From Phoebastria nigripes (Eukaryota; Chordata; Aves; Procellariiformes; Diomedeidae), in assembly GCA_035582835.1 (NCBI GenBank), contig JAYKAV010001245.1:1125969-1189968 (forward strand): a DNA stretch of 64,000 bases, written 5' to 3'. This document shows, piece after piece, positions 1 through 11,050 of this stretch. The notes under the pieces were generated by a model, which saw only the letters and a list, made by a program, of their open reading frames with translations, searched no databases and was not told the DNA's origin. Made by a program: the position numbers and the translations under genes. The first letter of the stretch is position 1, and each line of letters opens with the position of its first letter.

Positions 1-970
1 TTTTTCAAGATGTTTGGTGGAATTTTATATATAACAAGAAAGCTAAAGCCTTTTATATTCTGTGTACTGCAGGAGGTAGACTGCAGCCCAAGGACCTGGG
101 AGAGGACAAAGCATTTCATTTTACCCTCAAAACTTTATCTGCTTTATTTTAATTGGCACAGCTGTGTCCAATCTCCATTTCCCTGTTTCTCTTTGAAACC
201 CTCTGGATGGTAGAAAGTGTTTCAGGTTGGAAGTGTTGCCCCTCAGAGCCAGACAGCACATCAACCGGTATCCGCAATGGCTAAAATTACCACTTTTGAA
301 CAGGGGATACTGCTGCAAGTACAGATTTTCTCTGACGAGAGCCAGGTTTTACACAGTGGGAATTTGTTGCAACTTTAACTCTTCAAATAGCTCTAGGTCA
401 CCGGAGTAGGATCTTTCAGTAACAAATTTCTGTCATAGAGGGGAGAACCAATATGTTCTTTGTTCACTCCAAGCATGTTGCTCCCAATGCAGGGCAGAAA
501 AAAGTTGAGACCAAGGCTTGGTGTTGGCAGATGTGTGCTAGCAGGAAATCTCCAGGAAGAGGGTTTTGGCTGGTGAAGTTTGGCAGGATAAGAGCCTCTT
601 TTTGCTATCTCAGTTGGTGTGAAAAGACGATTCATGCTTGGGAATCTGTCTCCATGTCTTTTTGTGCATGTGTAGTCACAGAGCAGGTGGCATATAGATT
701 GTACCATATAGAGATCAACACATGCAAATTAGAATGAACTTAAATACAGGGTGACTCAAGATGGAGGTGACGTGTACCACAGACTCAGGAAATGGTACTG
801 CTTCTTGTGGTTCTGATCTGCATGCTGTCACCCTATTCCCAAACACACATGCACCCTTCTCCTTAGACTTGGGAAGCAATTAAGCCATCAACTCTGGTGT
901 ATTTGGAAAAGATTATAAACTCACATGAACCAGGACATTTGTTTCATGGCCCTTGCCTGGATTTGGAATG

Positions 971-1016
971 TAGATATATTCTGAACATCTACTGGTTTGA
1001 ACAGTAGATATATTCT
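971..1016. repeat. Short direct plus inverted repeat
   Basis: The 12-mer TAGATATATTCT occurs at 971-982 and again at 1005-1016. Between the copies, ATCTACTG (987-994) and CAGTAGAT (1002-1009) form a perfect 8-bp inverted repeat around a 7-nt spacer, so the segment could fold into a small hairpin. It is probably a local slippage product; no function is implied. Confidence 0.8.
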
Positions 1017-1293
1017 TCTGTTCCCTCATTAAATTACCTAATGCTTCACACATCAAAAAGTAAGATAGTTGTAAAGAGCAGGAGACAGGCCTTTTGATCA
1101 TGGGACCTGTGTTGATAGCCTAAATGTGGCAAAATCCATATTTAGCATTTGTCTATGTTGGTGTTTGAGCTTGGATTATGGATACATTTTTGAAATCAGC
1201 ATTTCTGTTTTGGTTCATAGAGCAGTATTGGACCGCTCCCTCCAGGATGAAACTAAACCAGATGAAGTGTTCCAACCACCAGTATGTATCCAT

Positions 1294-1341
1294 GGAGTTA
1301 TTTAGAAATAGAAACATCAGACAGGAGTTATTTAGAAATAG
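1294..1341. repeat. 18-bp direct duplication, period 30
   Basis: GGAGTTATTTAGAAATAG is present identically at 1294-1311 and 1324-1341. The exact identity suggests a recent local duplication or a target-site-like footprint, but the 12-bp spacer carries no element. Confidence 0.9.
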
Positions 1342-2348
1342 CCACCTTCCCACACACTATACATGTACTGTGGATGTCATGTCCTCAACACCAGCTCTTT
1401 TGCACTACAAGTCCCCTATTGGGCTGTGCTGCTTCCTGACACAGCCCTAAAGCTCTGCCGGCAGGAACAAGGATGGGTGCTCTGACTCAGGGCACCATAG
1501 CAGGGGTGATGTTTCATCTAGGAGATACAACTTGGTTCAACTTTGGGGTCTAAACTAATAAAACATGCCTCTCCTTGTAGAGGTAGAGGGCTTGCTTTGT
1601 GATTAGTGGAAGAGATAATCACAGAGTGCCTACAAAATCTGCGTTTAATACATTCTGTCCATATCAAAAACATCTTGTGAAAGCCATCGGCTAAGGTCAG
1701 CATCTTATAGGGTTGTGCTTTGGCAACTTAGAAATCTTTTTGCCTCAAAACTGCTTTATGCAAATATGTTCCTATATAGTAGTAAAATTACATTAAAAAT
1801 GTTAATAATAATAAAAGAGAAGCGCTTTTAAGACCTGTGGCTTGCAGTGCATCTGGTCCTCTTGTCTCAGTGTTTCAGAGAAAAAGCTCAGTGTTAAATA
1901 CTTGGCTAATTTGGGCCTGTGGGCTTGAGAACGTGGCACGGATTTATTGTATGCTCAGGTAGATAATAACTGGGTTTCAAGCTTGCACAGCTGTTTTGAG
2001 AGCATTTTCTTTTCATTATGCTTGTGCGTATTGCAGTTGAGTTCATCTTTCCATGCATAAGTCTGACTCATCAGTGTGTCGTGCAAAGTTGTGTATGTGT
2101 GCTGCTCTTGCACTTTCTCTCTCTTTGTGTACTTAAACGAACACATACTTATCAAGGGAAAGCGATGATGGTAACAGATCCCTAANAGGGGCAACTTTTG
2201 TACAGTTATAGGAAACCAGACTCCTCAATGAACCTGAAAATTCACCCTTGTTTGTCCCTTTTTCTACTGGCATGTTTGTTGAGCTCAAAATGGGGTGTGT
2301 TTTCCTCTCGCCACCATTATTAAGAACTACTNTGATTAAAAAACATAC

Positions 2349-2368
2349 TTATTATTATCATCATCATT
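2349..2368. repeat. Short ATT/ATC microsatellite
   Basis: A run of TTA/TCA trinucleotides (ttattattatcatcatcatt). It is too short to be informative beyond being a possible polymorphic site. Confidence 0.7.
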
Positions 2369-4330
2369 GCTACTTCTAAAATGCTGGGGCCATGGATCTC
2401 CTGGCTCTGAGGGGGTCTTGTCTGTGGTTGAAAGGATGGCAGCTCTGGACCAGCCACGCTGCTGTAGCTCCACAGCCCCACTCCTGCAATGACCCCTGCC
2501 TGTCTTTCATTCCCTGGTGCCTTCGCTCACATATAAAACAGAGCAGAAGCATGAAAATGCTCAGATAACTTCTGAAGACTTTCTGGAGCACCCATGCATT
2601 GCTCATACCTCCAACCATGCCTGCAAACAGCCCGGCTGTTAATCCGGGGAGCTGCTGTNGAGTTGTGTTCTCACCCGTGAATGCCATATGAACGAGGTGC
2701 GTGCAGCCTGCCAGGATGGGTGGAGCAGGGGAAGAGGAGCTTGTTCATGCTGCCTTCTCCTCCTCTTCTTGCCTCGTTACTGCTCTAGTCTGTACTGCAT
2801 CCAGTGGCAAACCCTTGATGCTTATTGGATTTTCTAGGCTCTCTGAAAGTACTATTTCTACAACTAATGTAGAAATAACATTGATCAATTCAAAGCCCTA
2901 CCCCTTTTTCTACTACAGAAGCATAATTCTTTACTTAATTGTGCATTACTTTCGCTTTTCTGTCTGGTAATGGATTTTTTGTAAATAATACTGTTCATTG
3001 TTGCCACTATTAACCCCCCTATTCTGTCACCCATTTTACTTGTCACATTACAATGTGTTTATTGAATCTTCTCTCAACTTGCACTTTAAGTACTGTAAGC
3101 CCAGTCCCTCGTTAACTCCACAAAATCTTGATCAGATTGGAACCTCTGTCTATTACCATAATGAAAATACTAAACAGTAATTTCCTTCTCAGATAGCAAT
3201 AGATGTAGCATTACTGGGACTCTTGAACTGCTTACCAAATAGAAATTTTATTTTAACACCTGTAGCTGAAATGAAGTGAAATACTCAGTGACTGCTGTGC
3301 TAATGTTTCTATGAAGGAGATAAAACTGAAAATGTATGCAAAACCAGTGACAATGCTTAGTATAAATGTTCATTCAAACTTTATGAAAGGGTGAGGGGAA
3401 ATACTATTCTGATGTATAGTTCGATATTGACATTTTTATAGAGAAGTGATTTTTCTCAGCATTTTGTTGAGGAAAGAAACTATCAAGCCCCTATGGATGT
3501 TTCAGCTGTGGGTGTTAAAGAATATGACGATACTTCCCTCTCTCCCTCCTTCTTTCAGCCCTCTTCAAGAATTTGATTCTTTGATCTTTGTCAGTGCAGG
3601 AAAGCTAAATGCTATCTGCAGTGCTGTTGGATTATTCCCAAACTAGCTTCTTCTGTTAAGGATATTATTTTAAAATATATTATGGCCTCTGACCATTGTT
3701 GAAATATCTTTTGAAACTAGAGTCATATCTCTGCCTTTACTGGCAAAGACACTGATGACGCTTCAAGTCTGTGGTCTTGCTCAGGTCTAAGAAACTAATT
3801 CATTGTGTCCAGTGGAAGCAGTCCAACAGGATAGTCATTGAACAGTTACTTCTTCACGATTACTCACCTATTTCAGACAGTTATGCATCGTCTGCAACAG
3901 CTCTTAACTTTAATTCTTCCGTGGTATGGAAATGCATGATTTAAATACTATTATAGTTTGATTCATGTTTTCCCTGTCATATTATAGAATAGAATTTATG
4001 GTGCTATGGCAAGAACAGCTTTTATGAGTATCCGTTGCTCTGGCTGTGTCTCTGTGTTTAATCACTCTACCATGAGCAATATCCTTGAAAGGGTAACAGA
4101 ATGTGAACATCATTGTTCATGAAGAACATATGCAACAAGATTATTAAACAATTAGTCTCCATAGATCATGTTTTCTTGGTGTATTAATACATGTTTCAAG
4201 TGTTTTGGGAGGTATGAGACTACAGTAGTAGATTTATTGGAATAGAAGTGTGGAACCTATGCCTTTAATAGCAAGGTAACACATTTAGTGAATACAGTTA
4301 ATTTCTTTGTCTTCTGCCACGTTCTGTGAA

Positions 4331-4364
4331 CCAGAATGATTGACAGTAAGTTCTCCAGAATGAT
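4331..4364. repeat. Duplicated 10-mer at CR1 3' junction
   Basis: CCAGAATGAT occurs at 4331-4340 and again at 4355-4364, where it overlaps the terminal repeats of the CR1 element that begins here. Both copies are preceded by GTTCT (4321-4325 and 4350-4354), the first with five extra bases between. The arrangement looks like a small duplication of the insertion junction. Confidence 0.6.
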
Positions 4365-5320
4365 AGAATCATAGAATCATTTAAGTTGGAAAAGACCCTT
4401 AAGATCCAGGAGTCCAACTGTTAACCCAACACTGCTGAGTCCACCACTAAGCCACGTCCCTAAGCGCCATGTCTACACGTCTTTTAAATACCTCCAGGGA
4501 TGGTCACGCAACCACTTCACTCAGCAGCCTGTTCCAGTGCTTGACTACCCTTTCGGTGAAGAAATTTTTCCTAATACCCCATCTAAACCTCCCCTGGTGC
4601 AACTTGAGGCCATTTCCTCTCGTCCTGTCACTTGTTACCTGGGAAAAGAGACCAACACCCGCCCCACCACAACCCCCTTTCAGATAGTTGTAGAGAGCAA
4701 TAAGGTCTCCCCTGAGCCTCCTCTTCTCCAGGGTAAACAACCCCAGTTCCCTCAGCTGGTCCTCATAAGACTTGCTCTCCAGACCCTTCACCAGCTTCGT
4801 TGCCCTCCTCTGGACACGCTCCAGCACCTCAATGTCCTTCTTGTAGTGAGGGGCCCAAAACTGAACACAGTATTCGAGGTGCGGCCTCACCAGTGCTGAG
4901 TACAGGGGCACGATCGCTTCCCTACTCCTGCTGGCCACACTATTTCTGATACAGGCCAGGATGCCGTTGGCCTTCTTGGCCACCTGGGCACACTGCCGGC
5001 TCATATTCAGCNGGCTGTCGACCAGCACCCCCAGGTCCTTTTCCGNCAGGCAGCTTTCCAGCCACTCTTCCCCNAGCCTGTAGNGTTGCATGGGGTTGTT
5101 GTGNCCNAAGTGCAGGACCCGNCACTNNGCCTTGTTGAACCTCATNCANTTGGCCTNNGCCCATCGATCCAGCCTGTCCAGGTCCCTCTGCAGAGCCTTC
5201 CTACCCTCAAGCAGATCAACACTCCCGCCCAACTTGGTGTCATCTGCAAACTTACTGAGGGTGCAGTCGATCCCCTTGTCCAGATCATTGATAAAGATAT
5301 TAAACAGAACTGGCCCCAAT
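4356..5320 (-). mobile_element. CR1 LINE, 5'-truncated copy
   Basis: This is a non-LTR retrotransposon of the avian CR1 family, inserted on the minus strand. The 3' end lies at the low coordinate and carries the diagnostic tandem octamers (ATGATTCT, ATGATTCT, ATCATTCT read on the minus strand, about 4358-4380). Just inside it is the usual CR1 3' UTR with the GTTGGACTC...GGTCTTTTCCAAC block (about 4382-4425). The upstream part encodes the C-terminal half of the reverse transcriptase. Recognisable homology stops abruptly near 5320, inside the coding region, as expected of the 5' truncation common in CR1. The endonuclease domain and ORF1 are absent, so the copy cannot move by itself. It is the youngest-looking of the three CR1 copies between 4.3 and 8.7 kb. 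Confidence 0.97.
4447..5319 (-). pseudogene. CR1 reverse transcriptase fragment
   Basis: Degenerate coding remnant of the CR1 polyprotein. Reading on the minus strand it starts at the [12 protein letters not shown] motif of the RT palm and continues into FADDTKLGG, which holds the catalytic FADD aspartates. It then runs through the thumb-like region ([27 protein letters not shown]) to the C-terminal HWNRL segment. The frame is open for 271 codons to an in-frame TGA at 4504-4506. It then stays in frame for 18 more codons (PSLEVFKRRVDMALRDVA) to TAG at 4447-4449, which I take to be the ancestral stop. The N-terminal RT fingers and the whole endonuclease are missing through truncation. Thirteen ambiguous bases between 5012 and 5158 blur the middle. 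It cannot be functional as it stands. Confidence 0.93.
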
Positions 5321-6639
5321 TTGATGGTGTGACCTTACTCAATCAAAAACTCTTATTTGTGTCAAAGAAAAATTTACCAAGAAGTCAGGTTATCTGTGGG
5401 AGATCTTTTTAAAGTTTCAGTAATTTTTCTCCAAATTTAACAAGCAAGAAAAAATTGCCATTGATTCCAGTGGTATCTTGGTATAGAATGGTGGATTGCA
5501 CTTACTTAGTAAAGAAATGGTTGCAGTAATTTCTTCCTTCCTTTCCCACTCTCCCCCTTACATGTGTGTAACTGAATGATGTTCTTTCTGTGCCCTCCAG
5601 AGCTTTCCAAGGGAGAAGAGCTCAGAAGTGGACCACTTTTACAAGAAATGTTGCACCCTCCTTCTGAAATACTCAGTGTTTCATAACTTAAAAGAATGAC
5701 GAGCCTCTTAAGTCTGTTTTTCGAAAAGGTTTAAGTTGGGTAGCTTTAATAGGAAATAGTATTAAAATTCCATTATTCTAAAATGGTCAAAGTTCAGCTA
5801 TCGTTAATTGTCATAGACCTTAAGTGAACAATTCCAATCTAGAGATCTATATCAATGTATCATTTATTATTAAAGCTAATTGTTTGTTTAATTATTCACA
5901 GCACTGTCATGGATTGATTTCTCTGTGGTCTGGGGCTAGCATTTGACTTGAATTTTAAAATAAATTAGAGAAATGTTTTGTACAGTTCTTGTATTTGCAG
6001 CATATGTAATTGAAAAAGTCACTTATTTTTCCCTTAAAGCATTTTTGTTTACCTGTTAATAACAATCTAAATCTCAAATAAAAAGAACATAATCATTCCT
6101 ATTTATGGATTGATTCTGAAGTTTTAATTTGACGTATTGCCTGGTATTAAAAGATAATTAAAGGAAGATTACAGGACTTTGAATTAACTTCTACATTTAC
6201 TGCTTCTGAAGAATGATATTAAGATAACCTGACAGCCATGGTAAATGTAGACTGAGGGGAAAAGTTGATATATATTAAAGATGTGAATCCTGCCCCTCTC
6301 CCCCAATCATTTGTGTGTATACTTATGTCTGAGGCTGTACTGTCTATCTTGCTTCAGCTCTTTTGGTATTGGACACCGAATGTTGAGAACTATGCTTCTT
6401 TAAAGTGTAGTATATTAGCTATCACTGAATTAAATCCAGAGAAATAGGGATGGCAAGAGACCTGGCCATATGACCACCATGTCCCCACACATGATCAGCT
6501 TAAGTTGCTCCCCACCAATGTTTGGAGGTTTTTTTTGGAACAGATCAGGAATGACAGCATTTCTGCTATTCGCTTAGGACACTTATCCCAGTTTTATCCT
6601 TGCTCCTAGAAAAAGTTGCTGAAGCTTGCATGTGTTCNT
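5321..6639. other. AT-rich spacer between CR1 copies
   Basis: No gene, RNA or repeat family is recognised. Open frames are all under about 110 codons and those near 5.1-5.4 kb are only shadows of the CR1 element. A pyrimidine-rich patch lies at about 5530-5570. Confidence 0.55.
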
Positions 6640-6880
6640 GGACCATGTCTGTTCACTTTTCTCTTTTTAAGAAGTATCCTGTCTTATTGAGTGTTTCCTC
6701 ATGAGTCCTGTTTTCTAGACTTCTGAATACCCTCATGGTCATTAACTGAGCTTGCTTTGGAGGGTTCACATCTTTGTTGAAATGCAGTGATATATAAGGC
6801 TGGGTGCTGAAGAGAGCAGGATTACTTCNTATCTTGCATATCTTTTGTGTTTCAAAGCACTGGCTAGCTTCTCTCAACTT
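6640..6880 (-). mobile_element. Ancient CR1 LINE fragment
   Basis: Read on the minus strand this matches the C-terminal RT region of old amniote CR1 elements. On the plus strand the antisense landmarks are CCTCATGAGTCCTGTTTTCTAGAC (about 6699-6722), then a CACATCTTTGTTGAAATG block (about 6767-6784), then AGGATTACTTCNTATCTTGCATAT (about 6818-6841). Their order and spacing match CR1 families known from turtles and crocodilians. Divergence is high and no frame is open throughout. Both ends fade out, so the boundaries are approximate. It occupies about the same part of the element as the left portion of the larger copy at 7315-8710, so the two must be separate insertions. The assignment rests on remembered family consensus, not on an alignment. 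Confidence 0.72.
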
Positions 6881-7314
6881 GATATGGCATTTAATAAGTA
6901 GCCCGTCCCTCCCAATATTAAAGAAGGAATTGAGCAGTGCGATACCTAGGATGCATTCTTATAATACTCACTCTGTAGGTGATGGTGTTCAGTCAAGGCT
7001 GTGTAAGGAAGAGAGACGTGACCACAGCAGTCCAAAGTGTGCTTTTATTGTATATCCGTCTAGCTTTTCCTCAATTTACAGGCTTCCTGAACCAAGGTCA
7101 TGTCTGAACTGTATTGGATGCTGAATTTTAATCAATGAGCTTGCCTAAAAAGTTNTTGGACCTATTTTAGACTTTTAACATATGCTACATCACATGTCAC
7201 TGTATTTATTTGGTCTGGAAAAAGTACATTTTGGGGTTTTTTTCAAACTTCTGTTTGCTACTTTAGTTTTATTTGACACTTCATGTCTCGTTAAAGATTA
7301 TTATTTTCTATTTA
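6881..7314. other. Unassigned AT-rich spacer
   Basis: Lies between two old CR1 copies. I see no gene. It may contain further CR1 sequence too decayed to recognise by eye. Confidence 0.5.
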
Positions 7315-8710
7315 CCTTTCTAGATCATTCATGATTTTACAGAATTTTATGTCACTTTTGTTGTCTTCTCTCCCATGCTCAGACTGAACAGTTCTACTGT
7401 GTAATCCTTCTAATACAAAAGTCTTTTCCATTAATTTGTTGACTCCCTCTCTATTTCTAGTCTGAGGCTTTTGTGATGATAGTTAAAGACACCAGAACTC
7501 CATGAAGTATTCAGGCTGGGAGCATGTGACATATATATAATTGCATGCTGAAGTTTTCTCTTTTTGTTGTAGTTCTTCCTAATATTCTGTGTTGTGCTTT
7601 GGAGAGCCATCAAACTGAGCAACGTCTGTGGTGGCTTTGGTTGTGTGGGTTTTTTTGTTGTTTATTTGGTTTTTTTTCTTTTCTTAACTGGAACATTTGA
7701 TGGTGGATCTACACTATGGTTCCTAAATGGTAATAACAAATTTAGAGTCTATTATTGCCTGTGATAGCCAAAGCTAGTCTTGGTTACATGCCTTACTTTG
7801 GCATTTGAATTTCACTTGCCATTTTATTGCCCAATTGCTCAGTACTGTGAGATTTTTCTGTAGCTCTTCATAGTTTTAGTTTTTTGAGAATTGCTCAGGG
7901 TTACTGAGCATGCTTTTCATTCATACTCTTTCTGTCATTAAGCACGTATTAATGTGTGAGTTGGTCTTTCCTCCTATTTCAAGACAGTGATGTTTTTCAG
8001 AGCTTTTGATATGGAACCTTGCTGGTTTTTGTGACTGCTGTCCTGCTTCCTGATGAAAGGCACTTTGTAAACCCATGGGATCACCTTTTATTTGCATGCT
8101 AGCTAATTCCTTCAAAGAATTTTTAATATTTTTGTCCGTTATCAATTGTCTTACTGAAGCTATGTTGGCCCTTCTTCTGTATATCATGGATATTCATTTA
8201 TCTAATGATGCTGTTCTTTACTGTAATTTCCAGCACTGAAGCTGATTTAAATGATAGATTGTACAAATGGGATATTGCACAATAGTTATGACAATACTTT
8301 AGCAATTTCACATAAGAACTCTTTCAAATCTCNTGGGTGAACACCATCTGGTCTTGACAATTTGTTACTGTTTCTTATCGATCTGTTCTACAGCTACTCC
8401 ACTGACGCATTAGTTTAAGACAGTTTCTCCTTCTACATGAAAGAAAGACTTGGTGTGGGATCATTCAAAAATCTCCTGGTGCAAACAAGTCTTGTAGCCC
8501 TTTTGCTATCTGTTGTTGGCCATACAAGCTCTCTTTTAGGTTTCTCATTCATTTATTGTATTTGAGGAAAAACTACTATTGCTGCTATGCCCTTAGCAAA
8601 TTGTTGTACAAACTCTTTACTAATAAATCTTACTATTTTACATTTAAGTTGCCAGAATTGTGAGGTGTATTATTTGCATTTGACTTCCGTGACCAGTAGC
8701 TGACTTCTGT
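7315..8710 (-). mobile_element. Ancient CR1/L3-type LINE with internal deletion
   Basis: A long, highly diverged CR1-like LINE on the minus strand. Colinear landmarks run from the C-terminal side of the RT (low coordinates) toward its N-terminal linker. On the plus strand they are CCAGAACTCCATGAAGTATTCA (about 7492-7513), the TTTCACTTGCCATTTTATTGCCCA block (about 7810-7833), CTGTTCTTTACTGTAATTTCCAGC (about 8211-8234) and GGTGAACACCATCTGGTCTTGACAA (about 8336-8360). Translated on the minus strand, 8316-8366 reads NKLSRPDGVHPxDLKEF, the degenerate NKSPGPDGI-P-VLKEL signature of the CR1 RT N-terminus. The FADD palm motif expected between about 7905 and 7945 is not found, which suggests an internal deletion. 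Many stops and frameshifts are present. The right edge fades out near 8710, just before the assembly gap. Confidence 0.9.
7640..7690. repeat. G/T-rich expansion inside old CR1
   Basis: A low-complexity (GGTTT/TTTG) segment sits where the CR1 consensus would be continuous. It looks like a lineage-specific expansion or small insertion within the decayed element. Confidence 0.6.
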
Positions 8711-8764
8711 TGTCTTATCAAACATGCAAACAAGGTGATTACTTCGGGGGTTTTTTTGGTACTT

Positions 8765-8800
8765 NNNNNNNNNNNNNNNNNNNNNNNNNNNNNNNNNNNN
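8765..8800. other. Assembly gap (36 N)
   Basis: A run of 36 unknown bases. It is flanked on the right by GC-rich sequence (CGCCGGAGGC and a G7 run at about 8839-8847), a context that often fails in sequencing. The true gap length is unknown. Confidence 1.
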
Positions 8801-10190
8801 CGCCGGAGGCACTTTTTAAGACCTGAAAAATGCAGGGCGGGGGGGTGTTGTTTTGTTTTGTTTTTTCTCCTTCCAGACCCTTGTCTTTGATCCTTCCTTT
8901 TGTTATGGAACATAAGCACAAGAACTGGCCCTTCCCCAGNACTCCTGGACAGATCATCTAGACGTGTTGTGAGGTGCCACCTCTGCACCCTGCAGGCACA
9001 GTAAGGTGCAAGCTTCACTGGCATCACTGACCCATCTGTCCGCTTGCCTGGGATTCGCATGTTACAGGGCAGATAGCTTCAAGCATCATGTGTAGTATAG
9101 TAAGCCAGAAAATGTGTGAGCTCCTGCTGGGCTTGTATTTGTGTTTGCTTTCACCACTAGATATTGAAGTTCTCCCTGCTTTTTATCTGTTTGTTCATTC
9201 CTCCTCTTCCCTTTCTCTTCTAGCAGAGTGCAACCCTCCTCCNGTGCCCTAGTCTATGGGTATGTGGTTTTGTTTGGGTTTTTGCTCAGAGTTAGAGGTG
9301 GAGGCCCAATTAGTAGATGCCCAACTTCATCTGCTCACTTGGGAAAGCCTTGGCATATGAGGCCTTTTGCTTCTGAATGCTAACAAAAACCAAGGCTTTA
9401 TTACGTAAGTTTGTTTTGGTTTGTTTGTTTGTTTTTTAAAAGCTCCATGTTCTTGATAGTCATTTTGTTGCTTTACCAGACAGCTTTGAGGAAGAAAGTA
9501 AGAATTCAGTTTGTATAAAGGTTTAGATGAGTAGGTAGAAATTAGAAAAGTAAAAGTCACCTTGGAGGTTCACAGCTTTCATGTCATTACAAAAAAAAAA
9601 AAAGGTCTTATATAAGGGGATGTGTGCATGTGTTGTTGGATGCTTTGGGAATACTGAATGATGCTTGGAAAGGTAAGGAGTGAGAACATGACAGAATTAA
9701 TACTCATGAAAGTACGAGTAGGATATTGTTCTTCACATTGCAAATTACATTAAATATTTAAGTATGATTCTTTTGTGTCATGATGGGGACCTACCTGAGG
9801 GCACTTCCTTTTTTGCTTACAGTGATAACATTTCAGCTCCNGACACCTTTCTTTTATGAAAACCTGGCTCTTCTTTTGAGACATCCAGCAGTTTTTCAGA
9901 TGTTATTACTCCAAGTATCTTACTCTAATTAGAGAAGGGAAGCAGGACTGTGTGAAATCAGAAAGATGCGCATAAAAACTTAGACCTTTTTGTCTAGTCT
10001 GTTAACGGCTTTTAACACTTCTTAAACAAACAAACAAACAAACAAAACAACAACAAAAAAAAACCCAACAAAGAACCCTGTATTTATAGACACACATTAT
10101 GAGGTAGATTCTCAACTGGTGCAAGTTGTCACAACCCTGTTAAAGTCCAAATACTTGCTTCAATTTATGCAAGCTGAGGCTTTGTATGTG
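8801..10190. other. Non-coding block with simple repeats
   Basis: No gene recognised. It holds a GTTT-type low-complexity stretch at 9410-9437, an A13 run at 9591-9603 and an AAAC repeat at 10024-10068. Apparent open frames across 8644-9060 run through the N gap and are not informative. Confidence 0.6.
10024..10068. repeat. (AAAC)n / A-rich simple repeat
   Basis: Five AAAC units grade into AAC units and an A9 run. This could be a pure microsatellite or the degraded A-rich tail of a retroposon, but nothing recognisable lies upstream. Confidence 0.9.
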
Positions 10191-11050
10191 TAAGTCTTGA
10201 ACTGTGGGGAAATGTTTTCTTGTTACTGTCTGAGCATGGTTTGGGCAGTGAGGGCTCCTCTTCTGCCACTGCCACAGACTGTGTTAAGGGCAGCAGGGCT
10301 GCGGTGGGCTCTTGTGGAGTTGCTGAGAGCAATTGCAGGACCATTGCAGAGAGGTCCTATTGAGGCCAGGTTGGAGCCAGGACACATGCCTGCAGTCCTT
10401 GAGGAATTCAGTTGCCAACTCTTAGGAAGTCTTTGAGCGTGCATGAACTGAGACTTTCAGGAGCCCAGTCCTTTTACTTGATGCAGATTTTCAGAGATGA
10501 GAAAGGCATGGTCCAGACAGCAGAGCAGCTGCCTGGCCATTTTGAAACCTATGCTTCTCAAACAGCGGTTCCCAGCTTGGTGCCACTGTTGGCTATATGT
10601 CTACATGGGATCTCCACCCCATTCATGGGATGCAGGCTGTGCATCCATGCATGCAAGTTTCCTGCCAAAAGTCTGTGTCTTGTCCCATCTGAGGAGTGTC
10701 CAGACCAGAGTGACTGGGATATAACACATATCACAGTGTGTTTCTGGTTATCCCCCACCCTGGCAGCTCCTCAGGCTTTTTTCATCTCCCCTCCTCCTCA
10801 GGGTGCCTCTACCCTTCTTCCAGCCAACATCTGACCAGCTGGTGGGGATGATGCTCTGGGACCCGGGGGGAAGGAATGAGTGTGGATGGGGTCTGCAGAC
10901 AGAGGAGTCTCTCTGGTTGGCAGAGGTGTTGGGGAAACCAGAGGGAGTCTTCCTCGGATGTACGGAGTGCTCTCCTCCCGTCTCTAATGGATTAAAAATG
11001 CTAGAGCTCCTCAGCCAAACCACTGCCATTTGTTTGCTTTTAGCATAGGT
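10190..11050. other. GC-richer patch with overlapping open frames
   Basis: G+C is higher here than in the flanks, and long stop-free runs exist on both strands: plus 10412-10834 (140 codons) and minus 10748-11029 (93 codons). None shows a recognisable domain. Higher GC alone lengthens chance open frames, so I do not call a gene. Confidence 0.45.

Larger units (their letters stand above)
1..4330. other. AT-rich non-coding stretch
   Basis: I recognise no gene or transposable element here. Short open frames occur on both strands (up to about 100 codons, for example around 393-737). They overlap each other antiparallel, lack recognisable domains and look like chance. The block from about 2378 to 2700 is somewhat richer in G+C than its surroundings but shows no identifiable product. 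Small local duplications are listed separately. Confidence 0.6.

Noticed and set aside
2376..2687. 103-codon minus-strand frame and a faint SINE-like stretch near 2515-2570
   Set aside because: The similarity to MIR-type SINE sequence was only a few words, and the frame has no recognisable domain and contains an ambiguous base.
8644..9060. 138-codon minus-strand frame
   Set aside because: It runs through the 36-N gap, so its continuity is an artefact of unknown bases.
10560..10600. CAGCGGTTCCCAGC resembling a hAT transposon terminal repeat
   Set aside because: No matching opposite terminus or 8-bp target duplication could be found; too short to support.
10412..10834. 140-codon plus-strand frame
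   Set aside because: It lies in GC-richer DNA, where stop codons are rarer, overlaps other frames and shows no family motif.
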